In this document: positions 32,353 to 42,419 of the stretch, piece by piece
Numbering within the stretch: the first letter of the stretch is position 1
How the letters are laid out: each line of letters begins with the position of its first letter
Source of the DNA: Pseudomicrostroma phylloplanum
Taxonomy: Eukaryota > Basidiomycota > Exobasidiomycetes > Microstromatales
Length of the DNA stretch: 64,000 nucleotides
Assembly: GCA_039545275.1 (NCBI GenBank)
Contig: BCHS01000020.1
Location: 62,001-126,000 of the forward strand
Reading direction: 5' to 3'
Position numbers and translations under genes: made by a program
Notes under the pieces: generated by a model
The model's database searches: none
Seen by the model: only the letters and a program-made list of their open reading frames with translations
Told to the model about the DNA's origin: nothing

Positions 32353-33056
32353 CTTCCTGTCTGTTTGTTCTCTGTTCTCTGTCTCGATTTCATTATAGAT
32401 GCTTTCTTTCCGTCTTTCTTCTCATACCTGAGCGCAGGCAGACTGTACCACTACCCTGGCTGTACCATCAGTCTGGCTTGGCTCTGACCTGGCTTGGCCT
32501 CGCCTGAGCCGACTGGGCTTGCGTAGCTCCAGGAGTGGGGTGGGAGGAGGTGGATGCATGAGGACTTTCGCTGCGTGCGTGTGTGTGTGTGTGTGCCTGA
32601 TAGGTACAGGTGGGACGGAAATAGAGTCGATCCCGGAGGGCAGGCAGGGAGGGGTCTTGCTTGCTCGCTCGTAAGCTCGCTCCGCCTTCTGCGTGCTCGG
32701 TGCGGTGCCCTGGATCCAGTGGGACGGCGCAGAGTCTAGCTTGAGGCTTTACCAGTCACAGCCACGTTTAGAAGCGGCAGGCAGGCATGCGGACCCTGTT
32801 CCACTGGAATGGCTTATCCTAATTGCGCGCGTGGCATTCGGTAGGGTGAATAGCCTTGGACAGGACAGGACAGGACAGGCGGGCGCGGGGCACAGGGTAG
32901 TCTAGCACAGGGTAGACTAGGCTTGCCGTGAGTCTTGTCTTGCATCGGGACGGACTGTCCGTGTGTCGGTCTGACGGACGGACGCCCAGCTGCACTGCAC
33001 CCGAGCACCCAGGCGAGCGGAGAGATTCCTAGAGGGAGGCAGCCAAAAGCGATGAG

Positions 33057-33752
33057 ATGCACTCCCTCACTCACTCACTCGTCTCGTCTCACCTCATCGC
33101 ATTCTCGTTCCGTCGCGACGCTCGTTGCACCTCCTTCCGTATCGCCTCGTCGTCCTTCTCCTCGCCCGCTTCCTTCCCTTTCCCCTCCTCTTCCCTCTCC
33201 TCATCACGACCCTCCTCCAAAGACTCGACCGATATCGTTTCGAGCAATCATACCTGCACGTCCTGCTACCTACTCGACGTACTCCCATCTGATACCAGTG
33301 CAAGGCGAGCAATCCGGCAAACTCACCCAGCCTATAGTCTTTCAGCCAACGCAAGACGGGCACAAGGTACCACTGTAACCTCTTCGGCCCTCCGATGTAG
33401 CTTTCGTGGTCCGACTAATTCATTCAGGTACACCAGGGACATACGGGGCGCATACTCACCTCTACAGCAAAACCCTGTTGCTCGCTTTTCCACCAACGAC
33501 CAGGGACGGCCGGGCCTGCTCGCTAGCTCTGCTGGAACAATTCGCGATCTCCCTTTCTCCCTAATCTCGGGCCCTTGCCTCCGCTTCCTCTCCCTTCTGC
33601 CCATATTCCCCACTCGCACTCGTAGCTGCTCTGGAGCTAGCTACGCTCCCCTCGTAGCCCCGCCATGGACCCCAATGCCAATCAAGGCTGGGCATCAGCT
33701 GGCGCATTTCCANCCGAAGCACCACCCCCCGCCTCGACCCTGCAGGGGCTAA
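33057..33752 (+). other. Upstream ORF overlapping the WC-2-like start
   Basis: ATG at 33057 opens a 231-codon frame that ends 88 nt inside the WC-2-like CDS in another frame. The peptide is Ser/Arg/Thr-rich with no domain, so I read it as a possible translational control element, not a protein gene. It matters only if transcription starts upstream of 33057. Confidence 0.3.
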
Positions 33753-36700
33753 TGGCCGGCCATGGCAGCAACCGGCAACAGCAGCCACTCCAGCACCAGC
33801 CCCAACCAAGAGCTTCCTCCTCCCTGACCCATCTGCAGCAACATCGCACCGCCGCCCCACAACAAGCCGTAGAGGAGCAACAGCAGCAGGACTTTAACTC
33901 TATATCGGCCGCAGACCTCGACGCCTTGCTCAAGCAGTACACTAGCGCTGGACCAGGCGGCAGGAGTGCGCTGGATGACATGGTCAGTCCGCCTGGCAGT
34001 CAACGTGAGCTGCAGTCTGGTGGGAATAGTGGCCTGGGCAACAGCAACCACAGCAGCAGCTATAGTACGGGCAGCGTGAGTGGCATGCCCTTTGGCTCAT
34101 CCCTTCAATCCTCGCAGTCATACGGAGGCAGGTCAGAGGATCTCGCACCTCGTACACAGAACCGAGTGCTGTTCGAGGATGGAGCGAAGCGGCCCGGCGG
34201 CAGAGCTCAAGCTGAGAGCAGCAACAGTAGCGGCAGCACGGCGCTTCTCGCCTCCGGTCTGACCAATCTCGACTGGGACAAGATCGGCATCCCAGAAGCA
34301 CTCCGCGAATCTCCTCTTCCCTCTGGCTCGCGGTCTCAAGTACACCCACGCGCCTACACGAATCCTCCAGACGCTGAAATGATGGTCATGACCTCCATGC
34401 CTGGTATACAGCACCGCATCTCTCACTCTGAACTCAGTAGCGCTGGAGCCACAGCTGGAGGAGGGTCAAGCGTGGGCGGGAGCGCAAGTGGCAGCGCGGG
34501 TGGTCCCTTTGGCGGCAGGAACTCATGGGATGGTACCTCTGGTTCGCCCATGAAGTATGGCAAGAGTCACATCGGACAACCTTCCCTGGCTTCCAACATT
34601 GCACTACAGCAGGCCGATATACCACCATCTGAGAGCGATGCTTCCGATGCATCTACGGGATCGACCAAGCGACGCAGGATGACCTTCTCGGGAGGCGACT
34701 CTATGCATGAAGGCGGTCGGGGAAGGCCTGGAGGTCACCAGAACAAAGCCTGGCCAGAACAGCCAGGGCTACCAATGGGGCAGGCGCAACAGCAACAACA
34801 GCAGCAGCCGTATGTAACGGGTCAGCCGCTCGCATCAACGCTCTCGTCTTCTGCTGTTTACGACCCCACCTTGTCAGTGACGAGTCCGACGTTTGCACCT
34901 CCTTCTCAACACCATGGTCCCGGGCGCAATCTCGACTACGGAGGATATGGCGGTGGTCCGTCTCACTACGGTCGCGCTGAGCCCAGTGGTAACAACATTG
35001 TCAATTCCAAAGACCTCGAAGCCATGGCTACAGAGAGTCTGCAGAGAGCCAGCGCTCAAAATCAGCGCACGACGGACGGAGCTGGACACTTGACTGCTAT
35101 GCCTGGCGGAGGCAACAATGCCTTGTTATACCAACAGCAGCAGCAACAACAACAAGCGCAGCAACAGCGACAGCAGCACATCCAGTCGTTTGGTCACAAT
35201 CAGCAATCACAGCCCTACCCCACTCATCCCTTGCCCCACACCTCACCCCCTCGTCACCACAACCAGCATGCTCAGCCACAGCTGGTCCGTCAGAGGTCCA
35301 CTACAGCCCACGCAGCTCTGCCGCACCGTCATGATGGCTCTGGACTACGCCCAGACTATGCGCAGGGTGTCACGATCCTCGGCACGGGAGGCGGGGTCCC
35401 CTCCAGTGGTATCAATAGCGACGCTAGAGGCCATACGATGCCATCGGCTGCATCGCTAAATGCGCAGGGAGGTAATGCAGCATCCCACCCTCCTGGACTC
35501 GGCTCCTCCATCCTGAAGGGCCAAGATCCGGCTTCATCGGGTCATGCAGCAGCCAACGACTTCACGCGTCGTAAAGGCTGGTCGAACCGCGTGGTAGATG
35601 AGCTCCTGGACTTTGCCCACGTCTTGGACCTCAATGGGAAGATCCTCTACGCCACGACGGCTGTCCAGACTTTGACGGGCTGGAAGGTAGAGCAGCTCAT
35701 CGGGACGAACATCTTCCAGATTGTCCATCCACAGGATGCTCCGCTCTTGAAGAGGGAGTTGAACAAGGCTTTGCAGAAGGATGGGGAAGAGATTGTTCTT
35801 TACTATCGTCTGAAGCGTAACCCTCCGAAGACGGTTCGCGCAGCAAAGAATCGGCGCGGAGCCGAAGCTGGTGATATGAATGCGAGCAAGGACACTTCGG
35901 CTGCCGGCTCTGGCTCCAGCGCAGTCTCGTCGCCTACCGAATCGTCCCTACCTACCGATTCGAGCGGTATCGATGGCGCAGCGAAGAAGGTCAAGGACAA
36001 TCCTGCTGCCATTGGAGAGGTGGACCCGGATGCTGAGTGGATCACCTTGGAAATGACCGGCCATGCCTACTTTCCCCCTTTGAGCGTGGGACAGGAGAAA
36101 AATACCCCGAGCGGCGGTGAGGCTGATGGAGAGGAGGACGACGATGATGAGAGCGATAATGAGACTGTAGATGACGCCAAGTTCAAGCAGGAGAATGGCG
36201 AAGATCATGCTACGGCATCGAAGGGAGGCAAAGATCGGTCCACTGAGGACGGGAATGTTCCGTTGTCGCGGGATCACAAGAGACGTCACAGCAAGGCTAG
36301 CCTGCCATTTGGCAGCCCACAGAACAAGACGTACAAGCTACCTCTTGCGCGATCCACCGAGGCGCAGTGCTTCTTCTGTTCTTGCCGAGCCTATCCGAGC
36401 AAGAGTGTCACAGTGCTAGACTCCTTCCTGGAGCTCAAGCTCGAGAATGAGAAGCTCAGACTGCAATTGGAGGAGCTGAACCTTACTGAAGCCGCGGCAG
36501 GCGAAGGTGGAAGCGAACATAATACGAGGGACGATACTTCTGCGACGCCTATGGGCTTCTCTGCTGAGTCGGGAGTCTTCGAAGCCTTTGGCATCTCTCC
36601 GCCTATGGAAGCTTCACCAGATCCACGCGGTGCCGAGGAGGCAGGGTACCATCGCTCCCCGAGCGCATCGCTACAGTCCAGCTTCGACAGGAGCACCCCG

Positions 36701-37879
36701 AGCGGCTCTTCCGGCGCAACTGCACGCACCAACAACCAGCCACCCGCCAGTCCATCCAGGGCCAATGCTTCTGGCTCTTCCGCTGCAAGAGAAGGCTATG
36801 ACCCTCGTCCGCCTTACTACCGCTCTGGGTCTGCCATCGACACTGGTGGAGAGCACGGCAGCAGCGGCCAGTCTGGCAGCTACAAGAACAAGAAGACCAA
36901 GCCAATGATGCCTTCCTCTTCCTCTTCCATCACTGCCATCAGAGGCACGCCTGTTGGGGATGGGCCATCAGGCGGAGGAGGCAGTACAGGCGGGTCTTCT
37001 CTGCTGAGCAGCGCAGCAGCTACGGGAGACGAGGATCGTGTCTGCACGGATTGCGGCCGCACCGATTCGCCCGAGTGGCGTCGTGGGCCTCTTGGACCAA
37101 AGACGCTGTGCAACGCTTGTGGGCTGCGCTACGCCAAGAAGGTCAAGCGACGTTCCCAGCCTTCCTTACAGATCAACCCTTCGGCCGCGGAAGTAGTGGG
37201 AGCGGAGGGAGAGTCGTACGCGTCTGAAGAGAGGGGAGTAAGAACGGCCATGTCCCCCACGTCTGCGAGCAGCGCCACGCCGCACCCTCATCAACTTCAC
37301 GGCCCCGGCGGCGGTCCCAGTCAAGGGCAGAACCCGAGCGTCTTTGGCAATGCTTCGATGGGGATGGTCAATGCTGGCCCACAGATGACCTCGATGCCTC
37401 CTCAGCAGCAGCAGCAGCAGCAGCAGGACTTTTACTCGGGCATGGACTCCTACAATCCCGCCGCCGGTATGGGCGTGGGCGTGGGCAATGCTAGTGGTTT
37501 CGGACCTGGCGCTCCCGGTGTCGCAGGTTCACCCGTCGGCATGGGCATGGGTATGGATATGGGTATGGGAGTGGGGATGGGCATGCCCGGCGCAGGTTAT
37601 GGAGGCCCGATGGGTTCTGGTCCCTCCTCTGCTGCTGCTCCGGGTATGCAAGGTCTTTCGCAAGTTCCAGCACAGCAACAGCAACAGCAACAGCAGATCC
37701 AACAGCAGCAGCAGCAGCAGCAGCTCGTTCATCAGCAGCAGCAGCAATTGGCGCAACAACAACTTCAGATGCAACAACAGCAGCAGCAGTTGCAATTGCA
37801 ACAGCAGTTCCAGCAACAGCAGCAACAACAGCAGCAGCAGCAGCAGAGGCAGATGTATGGACATGGGCCTGGTATGTAA
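33665..37879 (+). CDS. wc-2: White collar 2-like PAS / GATA zinc-finger transcription factor
   Basis: DNA-binding partner of the blue-light photoreceptor WC-1 in fungi. Single exon, 1,404 residues, far longer than the roughly 400-550 residues of ascomycete WC-2. The N-terminal 630 residues are Gln/Ser/Gly-rich. The PAS domain starts about 639 ([20 protein letters not shown]) and contains [19 protein letters not shown]. It is interrupted after YYRLKR (about 718) by 70 low-complexity residues before [16 protein letters not shown] (about 792-807). An acidic insert follows, then [20 protein letters not shown] (about 908-930), a segment typical of WC-2 proteins. The GATA finger is CX2CX18CX2C with Cys 1127, 1130, 1149 and 1152, followed by RYAKKVKRR. 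The C-terminus has a Gly/Met stretch and long poly-Gln. One ambiguous base at 33713 makes residue 17 unknown. Confidence 0.9.
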   Translation: MDPNANQGWASAGAFPXEAPPPASTLQGLMAGHGSNRQQQPLQHQPQPRASSSLTHLQQHRTAAPQQAVEEQQQQDFNSISAADLDALLKQYTSAGPGGRSALDDMVSPPGSQRELQSGGNSGLGNSNHSSSYSTGSVSGMPFGSSLQSSQSYGGRSEDLAPRTQNRVLFEDGAKRPGGRAQAESSNSSGSTALLASGLTNLDWDKIGIPEALRESPLPSGSRSQVHPRAYTNPPDAEMMVMTSMPGIQHRISHSELSSAGATAGGGSSVGGSASGSAGGPFGGRNSWDGTSGSPMKYGKSHIGQPSLASNIALQQADIPPSESDASDASTGSTKRRRMTFSGGDSMHEGGRGRPGGHQNKAWPEQPGLPMGQAQQQQQQQPYVTGQPLASTLSSSAVYDPTLSVTSPTFAPPSQHHGPGRNLDYGGYGGGPSHYGRAEPSGNNIVNSKDLEAMATESLQRASAQNQRTTDGAGHLTAMPGGGNNALLYQQQQQQQQAQQQRQQHIQSFGHNQQSQPYPTHPLPHTSPPRHHNQHAQPQLVRQRSTTAHAALPHRHDGSGLRPDYAQGVTILGTGGGVPSSGINSDARGHTMPSAASLNAQGGNAASHPPGLGSSILKGQDPASSGHAAANDFTRRKGWSNRVVDELLDFAHVLDLNGKILYATTAVQTLTGWKVEQLIGTNIFQIVHPQDAPLLKRELNKALQKDGEEIVLYYRLKRNPPKTVRAAKNRRGAEAGDMNASKDTSAAGSGSSAVSSPTESSLPTDSSGIDGAAKKVKDNPAAIGEVDPDAEWITLEMTGHAYFPPLSVGQEKNTPSGGEADGEEDDDDESDNETVDDAKFKQENGEDHATASKGGKDRSTEDGNVPLSRDHKRRHSKASLPFGSPQNKTYKLPLARSTEAQCFFCSCRAYPSKSVTVLDSFLELKLENEKLRLQLEELNLTEAAAGEGGSEHNTRDDTSATPMGFSAESGVFEAFGISPPMEASPDPRGAEEAGYHRSPSASLQSSFDRSTPSGSSGATARTNNQPPASPSRANASGSSAAREGYDPRPPYYRSGSAIDTGGEHGSSGQSGSYKNKKTKPMMPSSSSSITAIRGTPVGDGPSGGGGSTGGSSLLSSAAATGDEDRVCTDCGRTDSPEWRRGPLGPKTLCNACGLRYAKKVKRRSQPSLQINPSAAEVVGAEGESYASEERGVRTAMSPTSASSATPHPHQLHGPGGGPSQGQNPSVFGNASMGMVNAGPQMTSMPPQQQQQQQQDFYSGMDSYNPAAGMGVGVGNASGFGPGAPGVAGSPVGMGMGMDMGMGVGMGMPGAGYGGPMGSGPSSAAAPGMQGLSQVPAQQQQQQQQIQQQQQQQQLVHQQQQQLAQQQLQMQQQQQQLQLQQQFQQQQQQQQQQQQRQMYGHGPGM

Positions 37880-38583
37880 GAGATTGGCTGTTGGTCGTTG
37901 AGGGATTGCTGCGCTGGGGTGTGGGGTTTGTGGGGGGCTAGCTAGCGACTTGAAAGCTCTCTCTTCTCCTCAGAGAGGAAAGCTCTCCTCCTTACGACTC
38001 TCTTCCACTCAACCGAACCGAATGAAGTACCCGCGAAAAGCTTACCTGGCCCCCTGTCTGGCTCCACTGTCTCTCCATTTATACCTTCTCTTTTCTCTCT
38101 CAAATCATCCTCGTCCGTCATCTACTGTACGCGCTATATCCTCTTCCCTTCTGTCCACCCACTTTCGCAGTCCGTTTTGTTGTCACCTACTCGCCCTCGC
38201 ACTCGCAATTGCACTCGCACTTGCATTTAGTTTGCAATTTGCAACTTGATTCCACAATCCGGCACGAGCAGCACGAGCAGCAGCGGGTGAGGTAGCTGGG
38301 ACTGAGACTGATAGTCTTTTGGTCAGCATCTGGGCTGGGGTGGGAGGAGGAGGAGCAGGGAGCAGGGAGAAGACTAAAGGCGCGTTTGGGCGGAAGGAGG
38401 GGAGTGGAGGGGAACGGAAGCCGAGGCCGAGAGCGGGGGGGGGCGATCGGATTGGGTTGACCCCAGACAGATGTGATCTTCCTACGATTGCATCCCTCGC
38501 ACTCGCCATCGACCAAGGCAACATTTCCACTCCTTCATTGACCTTCTGTGTCCCTTGCCATCTTCGTATACCCCAAAGTCAAG
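37880..38583. promoter_or_regulatory. WC-2-like 3' region and PHO13 promoter
   Basis: 704 bp between tandem genes. It includes CACTCGCA repeats near 38195-38225 and GA-rich sequence at 38340-38445. No coding signal seen. Confidence 0.4.
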
Positions 38584-39723
38584 ATGGCCTCTCCCCCCGC
38601 CCTCTCTCACTCCCCTCCCACGAACGCCTCTTCCTCCTCGGGCAAGAAGTTCGAGCACCTAACCACCCCCTCTCAATACTCCTCTCTCCTCATCTCCTAC
38701 GACGTCTGGCTCTTCGACTGCGACGGTGTCCTCTGGTCCGGCGATGACCTCATCCCTGGCGCTGTCAGTGTATTGGAGAAGTTGAGAAGTAGGGGAAAGG
38801 AGATTGTTTTTGTGACGAATAATGCTAGTAAGAGTAGGGGGAGCTATCTTAAGAAGTTTGAAAAGTTGGGGATCAAGGCAGAGGTGGTGAGTCAGCGAGC
38901 GAGAGAGAGCGGGCAGGCCGGCGAGAGAGACAGAGTGAACGCTAGGGGTCGTATTGATACTGATCCACATCGCACCCTCGGTGTCATTCTCCTCGCTTAG
39001 GACGAGATCTTCTCCTCTTCATACGCAGCAGCTGCCTACCTGAAGCGAGTCCTGAACTTCCCTCCAGACAAGAAAGTCTACGTAATCGGCATGGAGGGTA
39101 TCGAGGAGGAGCTCGACGCAGAGGGCATCGCCCACGTCGGCGGCACCTCTCCCTCGGACAATGTCTTTCTCCCCACCCTCGACTTCTCCAGCCTACAGTC
39201 TGAAGACGCCCTCGATCCGAGCGTAGCAGCAGTGCTCTGCGGTTTCGATATGCATCTCTCGTACATCAAGCTCGCTAAAGCGCACAAGCACCTCACTCGT
39301 CCTGGCGCGGCGGATACAGACTCGATCAAGGAGGGTTCCCCGGGTGGGGGCGGCTGCCACTTCATCCTCACAAATGACGACTCGACCTTTCCCGCTAAAG
39401 GCGGACCCTGGCCTGGTGCAGGCTCACTCAGTGCACCCCTCCTCTTTTCCACAAAGAGGACACCGACGATCATCGGTAAACCTCATCAGCCTATGCTGGA
39501 CACGATCCTCGCAGCTAAGCACTTTGATCGCTCTAAAGCAATCTTTGTGGGAGATCGACTGGATACGGATATCGAGTTTGCAGTTAATGGAGGGATTGCG
39601 AGTCTGATGGTGCTTACGGGGATTAGTACGAGGGAGGAGATTGAAGGAGAGGACAAGAAGGTAGTGCCGGACTTTTTGATCCAGTCGCTGGGCGATTTGG
39701 ACGCAGTTGAGGATGACAAGTGA
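38584..39723 (+). CDS. PHO13: HAD-superfamily phosphatase, PHO13 / phosphoglycolate phosphatase type
   Basis: HAD phosphatase of the PHO13/PGP group (4-nitrophenylphosphatase, a metabolite-repair enzyme acting on 2-phosphoglycolate and related side products). Exons 38584-38886 and 39001-39723, intron GTGAGT...CTTAG; 341 residues. Motif I is DCDG at 45-48 with nucleophile Asp45 and acid Asp47. Motif II lies in FVTNNASKS. Motif IV is VGDRLDTDIEFA. A C2-type cap lies between them (ADxxF...ILTNDDSTFP region). The C-terminus carries GKPHQPML, typical of the group. The ATG is preceded by TCAAG. An insert of Gly-rich residues sits before HFILTNDD. The 3' end converges on RFA3 with 358 bp between. 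Confidence 0.92.
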
Positions 39724-40081
39724 GGAACGGGCAGGACTCAGCAGCGATAGACGTGTCAACATAGATTGGGAATAGACGGAGGCGAGTGTCGCCTGTCATC
39801 TCTCAGTGGGATGCAATACATCTAGAACAAACCGACCCTGTCTTGACTTCTGAAGTGCATATTGCATGACTCCATCTCGAGCGATGCGTCCAAGATCTAC
39901 TAATAAGAAGACAGAGAGTCACTCTGCAATCGCGAGACGGAGGTCTATACGAAGACTGTGAGATGCATCCTTTGAAATAGACTGCGCCTTGCCATACCCT
40001 ACGTGAAGTGCAATGAGGAGCAAGAACTCCCACCAGGCCTCTCGCCCGTTGCTATCGCCCTCGTCACCACTTCGTCTCTGG
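39724..40081. other. Convergent intergenic region PHO13 / RFA3
   Basis: 358 bp holding two 3' UTRs. The DNA is less GC-rich than its neighbours. Nothing else seen. Confidence 0.5.
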
Positions 40082-40615
40082 CTATGCATCCCCTGTGAAC
40101 AGTTGCGGGACCTTTGCCGAAATGTCCACCACGCGTTCCACCAGGTTCATATCTGCGTCAAGTCAAGCGATGAAAGAGAGAGTGCGGATGAGTCAGCTCA
40201 ACCAGTCATTCCTCTCCTCTCCTCTCCTCTCCTCCTCCCCTCTCCCCTTTCCGCTCAGCAGTACTCACCAACCCCAACCCCCACATCCACACTAGCAAAC
40301 TCCCTAAGCACCTCTCCCGAATCGGCCACTTTTCCAATCACCTCTACATACTGCGCCGAAGCCAGGTCGGTATCCCTGTTCAGCTGTACCTCTACGTGAC
40401 CCAGGTCGGAGGTTTGCAGGAGGAGGGTTTGCGCCGTGAGCTGAGAGAGATTGAGGGAGGGAGAGGTGAGGTGGAGGGGGTTGAGCTGAATGGAGACTGC
40501 GACTGCTATACCCACGCCAACTACCCACCTTGTTCACCTTGCCTACGATGCGCACAATCTGCCCACGGTACTGTGGCAGCATCGACGAGTTGATAAAAGG
40601 CGTCGGCTTCTCCAT
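40082..40615 (-). CDS. RFA3: Replication protein A 14-kDa subunit
   Basis: Smallest RPA subunit (RPA14/RFA3), an OB-fold protein in the trimerisation core of the ssDNA-binding complex. Exons 40615-40529, 40440-40269, 40152-40082; donors GTGGGT and GTGAGT; phases 0 and 1; 109 residues, normal for the family. It starts MEKPTPFINSSMLPQYRGQI then VRIVGKVNK, the typical RPA14 opening. Exon 2 gives the next strands (TLLLQTSDLGHVEVQLNRD) and QYVEVIGKVADSG. Exon 3 is the C-terminal helix DMNLVERVVDISAKVPQLF that packs in the trimer interface. Intron 2 carries a CTCTC tandem pyrimidine tract (about 40205-40240). Divergent from the alcohol dehydrogenase gene. Confidence 0.9.
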
Positions 40616-41057
40616 CGCTGGCGGGAGATGAGGTCTATGGGTGAGGAGATGTGTACGTGGCTACAAGGCGAGTTTGAGCTTCTTCCCTCTCTTCGTACGA
40701 GCTTAGCACTTTTGGCGGTTGCAGGGGGACACGGAAGAGGGGGTTCGTGTTAATTGCCCCTTGACGCACGCCTCTTGCGCCACGCCAGGCTTCGCGTCGC
40801 GCAACGGAAGTGGCGACTCGCAAGGAAGTGTCTGCCACGGTGCTTATGTAAGCGTCCACCCCCTCGCCCCTCGCACGGGGCAAAGGCCGTGCACACGACA
40901 TGCAGGGAAGGAGGAAATTGAGAGTGGGAGGATGAGTGGAGGCGGTCATTGCTGGTGGTGACAACGACCTCACCTCACCTCACCTCCTTTCTTTCCTTCA
41001 TTCCCCACACTCAATACATCTCCATACCACACAGCACTCTATACCACCACCACCACC
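40616..41057. promoter_or_regulatory. Divergent promoter region RFA3 / alcohol dehydrogenase
   Basis: 442 bp between head-to-head starts. A CG-rich palindromic patch lies at about 40785-40805 (TTCGCGTCGCGC), and tandem CTCAC units lie at about 40970-40985. A CACC-rich leader (CACCACCACCACCATG) precedes the dehydrogenase start. Confidence 0.45.
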
Positions 41058-42218
41058 ATGACGACCTCCCTTCCCTCGACCATGAAGGGTCTCCTCCTCA
41101 AAAAGTTCGTCTCGGACGAAATAGCCACCACCGACCCCTACACATACAGCTCCTCAATCCCCGTCCCCTCTTCCACCTCTCTCAAACCCCACGAGGTGCT
41201 AATCAAAGTAGCCGTGGCGGGGTACTGTCACACAGAGAAGATGACGGCCGTGGGAGACTTTAAAGCCATGCTCAAGGGTCGGGACTTGCCCCTCGTACCC
41301 TCCCACGAACCAACAGGGATCGTAGTCGCACTCGGCAGTGAAGCCTCCACTGAAAAGTCTTCCCCTGCCACCGGCGGGCAGGGTCCGCTGAAAGTGGGGG
41401 ACCGGGTTGGTTCGCTGGCCTTCAAGGACTTCTGTGGGGGGTGTCCCGACTGTAAATCCGGTCGACCCAAGTACTGCGATGCCTCTGAAGCCGTCGGGCT
41501 AAGTGTCGACGGAGGCTTTGCAGAGTATTGCGTTGTAGACTACCGGAGTAGTGTGAAGCTTCCAGACGGGCTGGATTTCGCTTCGGCGGCTCCGCTGATG
41601 TGTGCGGGAGCGACAATGGCTTCTGCTATCAAGGGATGCAACTTGCAGGCTGGACAGCACCTGACGATTATTGGTGCTGGGGCATTGGGACATATTGGAT
41701 GTTCCTTGGCGAAAGCACAGGGGTTGAAGGTCTCGATGATCGACTCGCGAGAGCCGCCGTTGGAGCTTTGTCGCAAGCTCAAGTACGCGCCGGACTACGC
41801 ATTCAATGCAAAGGACATCAGTGACCCCTCTGACGGGGAGCAGATCCAGAAAGTCATCGAGTCAATCGGCGGGAGTGCCCCGGATGCAACCATCGTCGCA
41901 ACGGACGTAATCCCCGCCTTCACACTGGGAGTCTGGCTCACAAAGAAGCACGGCCAACTGCAAGTCGTCGGACAACCAAGCGATCCCATCCAGATCCCAT
42001 TCTTCCCACTCATCTTCCGGGACTTGCGCGTGACGGGGAGCTTGCTAGCAGATCAGGTCACATTGAAGGAACTGGTGGACCTTGTTGCTGAAAAGGGAAT
42101 CGAGGTCAGGACGAGAGAGTATGGACTGCAGGAGGTTCCGAAGTTGTTGAGTGATTATGCCAAGCCTGGACATGCGGGGAAATTGGTCGTGAGGATTAGT
42201 CGGGATCAGGAGGCGTGA
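41058..42218 (+). CDS. Zinc-dependent alcohol dehydrogenase (MDR superfamily)
   Basis: Medium-chain zinc alcohol dehydrogenase, cytosolic, single exon, 386 residues. Catalytic-zinc residues are Cys57 (GYCHTE) and His83-Glu84 (SHEPTG). Structural zinc is bound by Cys126, 129, 132 and 140 (CGGCPDCKSGRPKYC). The Rossmann motif is GAGALG at 206-211, and an Asp about 18 residues later (MIDSREPP) suggests NAD rather than NADP; that is inference. It resembles the yeast-type ADH group with GCSLAKAQG and VTGSLLADQ motifs. Ser replaces the common Gly before His83. No targeting signal. The actual substrate cannot be told from sequence. Divergent from RFA3, convergent with the CRAL-TRIO gene 201 bp away. 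Confidence 0.9.
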   Translation: MTTSLPSTMKGLLLKKFVSDEIATTDPYTYSSSIPVPSSTSLKPHEVLIKVAVAGYCHTEKMTAVGDFKAMLKGRDLPLVPSHEPTGIVVALGSEASTEKSSPATGGQGPLKVGDRVGSLAFKDFCGGCPDCKSGRPKYCDASEAVGLSVDGGFAEYCVVDYRSSVKLPDGLDFASAAPLMCAGATMASAIKGCNLQAGQHLTIIGAGALGHIGCSLAKAQGLKVSMIDSREPPLELCRKLKYAPDYAFNAKDISDPSDGEQIQKVIESIGGSAPDATIVATDVIPAFTLGVWLTKKHGQLQVVGQPSDPIQIPFFPLIFRDLRVTGSLLADQVTLKELVDLVAEKGIEVRTREYGLQEVPKLLSDYAKPGHAGKLVVRISRDQEA

Positions 42219-42419
42219 GGGTCAGTTGACGCAGAGGAGGGGAGGAATGAAGATGTAGAGATTTCACACATCACAGGAATGCAACCTACTGGTATACAAT
42301 GTTTTGCTTTGCTTTGCGTCTGATGCAATGAAGTGGACAAAATGAGATGAGTACGACAGCCTTCATAAACTTCGTTCTCTTAGCGCCGCCCACCTGCCAT
42401 CCCCTCCGCTCTGCTCCTT

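Larger units (their letters stand above)
32001..33664. promoter_or_regulatory. Long leader/promoter region of the WC-2-like gene
   Basis: 1,664 bp between tandem genes. It contains (CAGT)n at 32136-32156, (TCTG)n at 32326-32352, CT-rich blocks and short GACAG repeats near 32860-32880. An upstream ATG at 33057 opens a frame that overlaps the WC-2-like start. Long leaders are common for regulatory genes; the transcription start is unknown. Confidence 0.45.
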
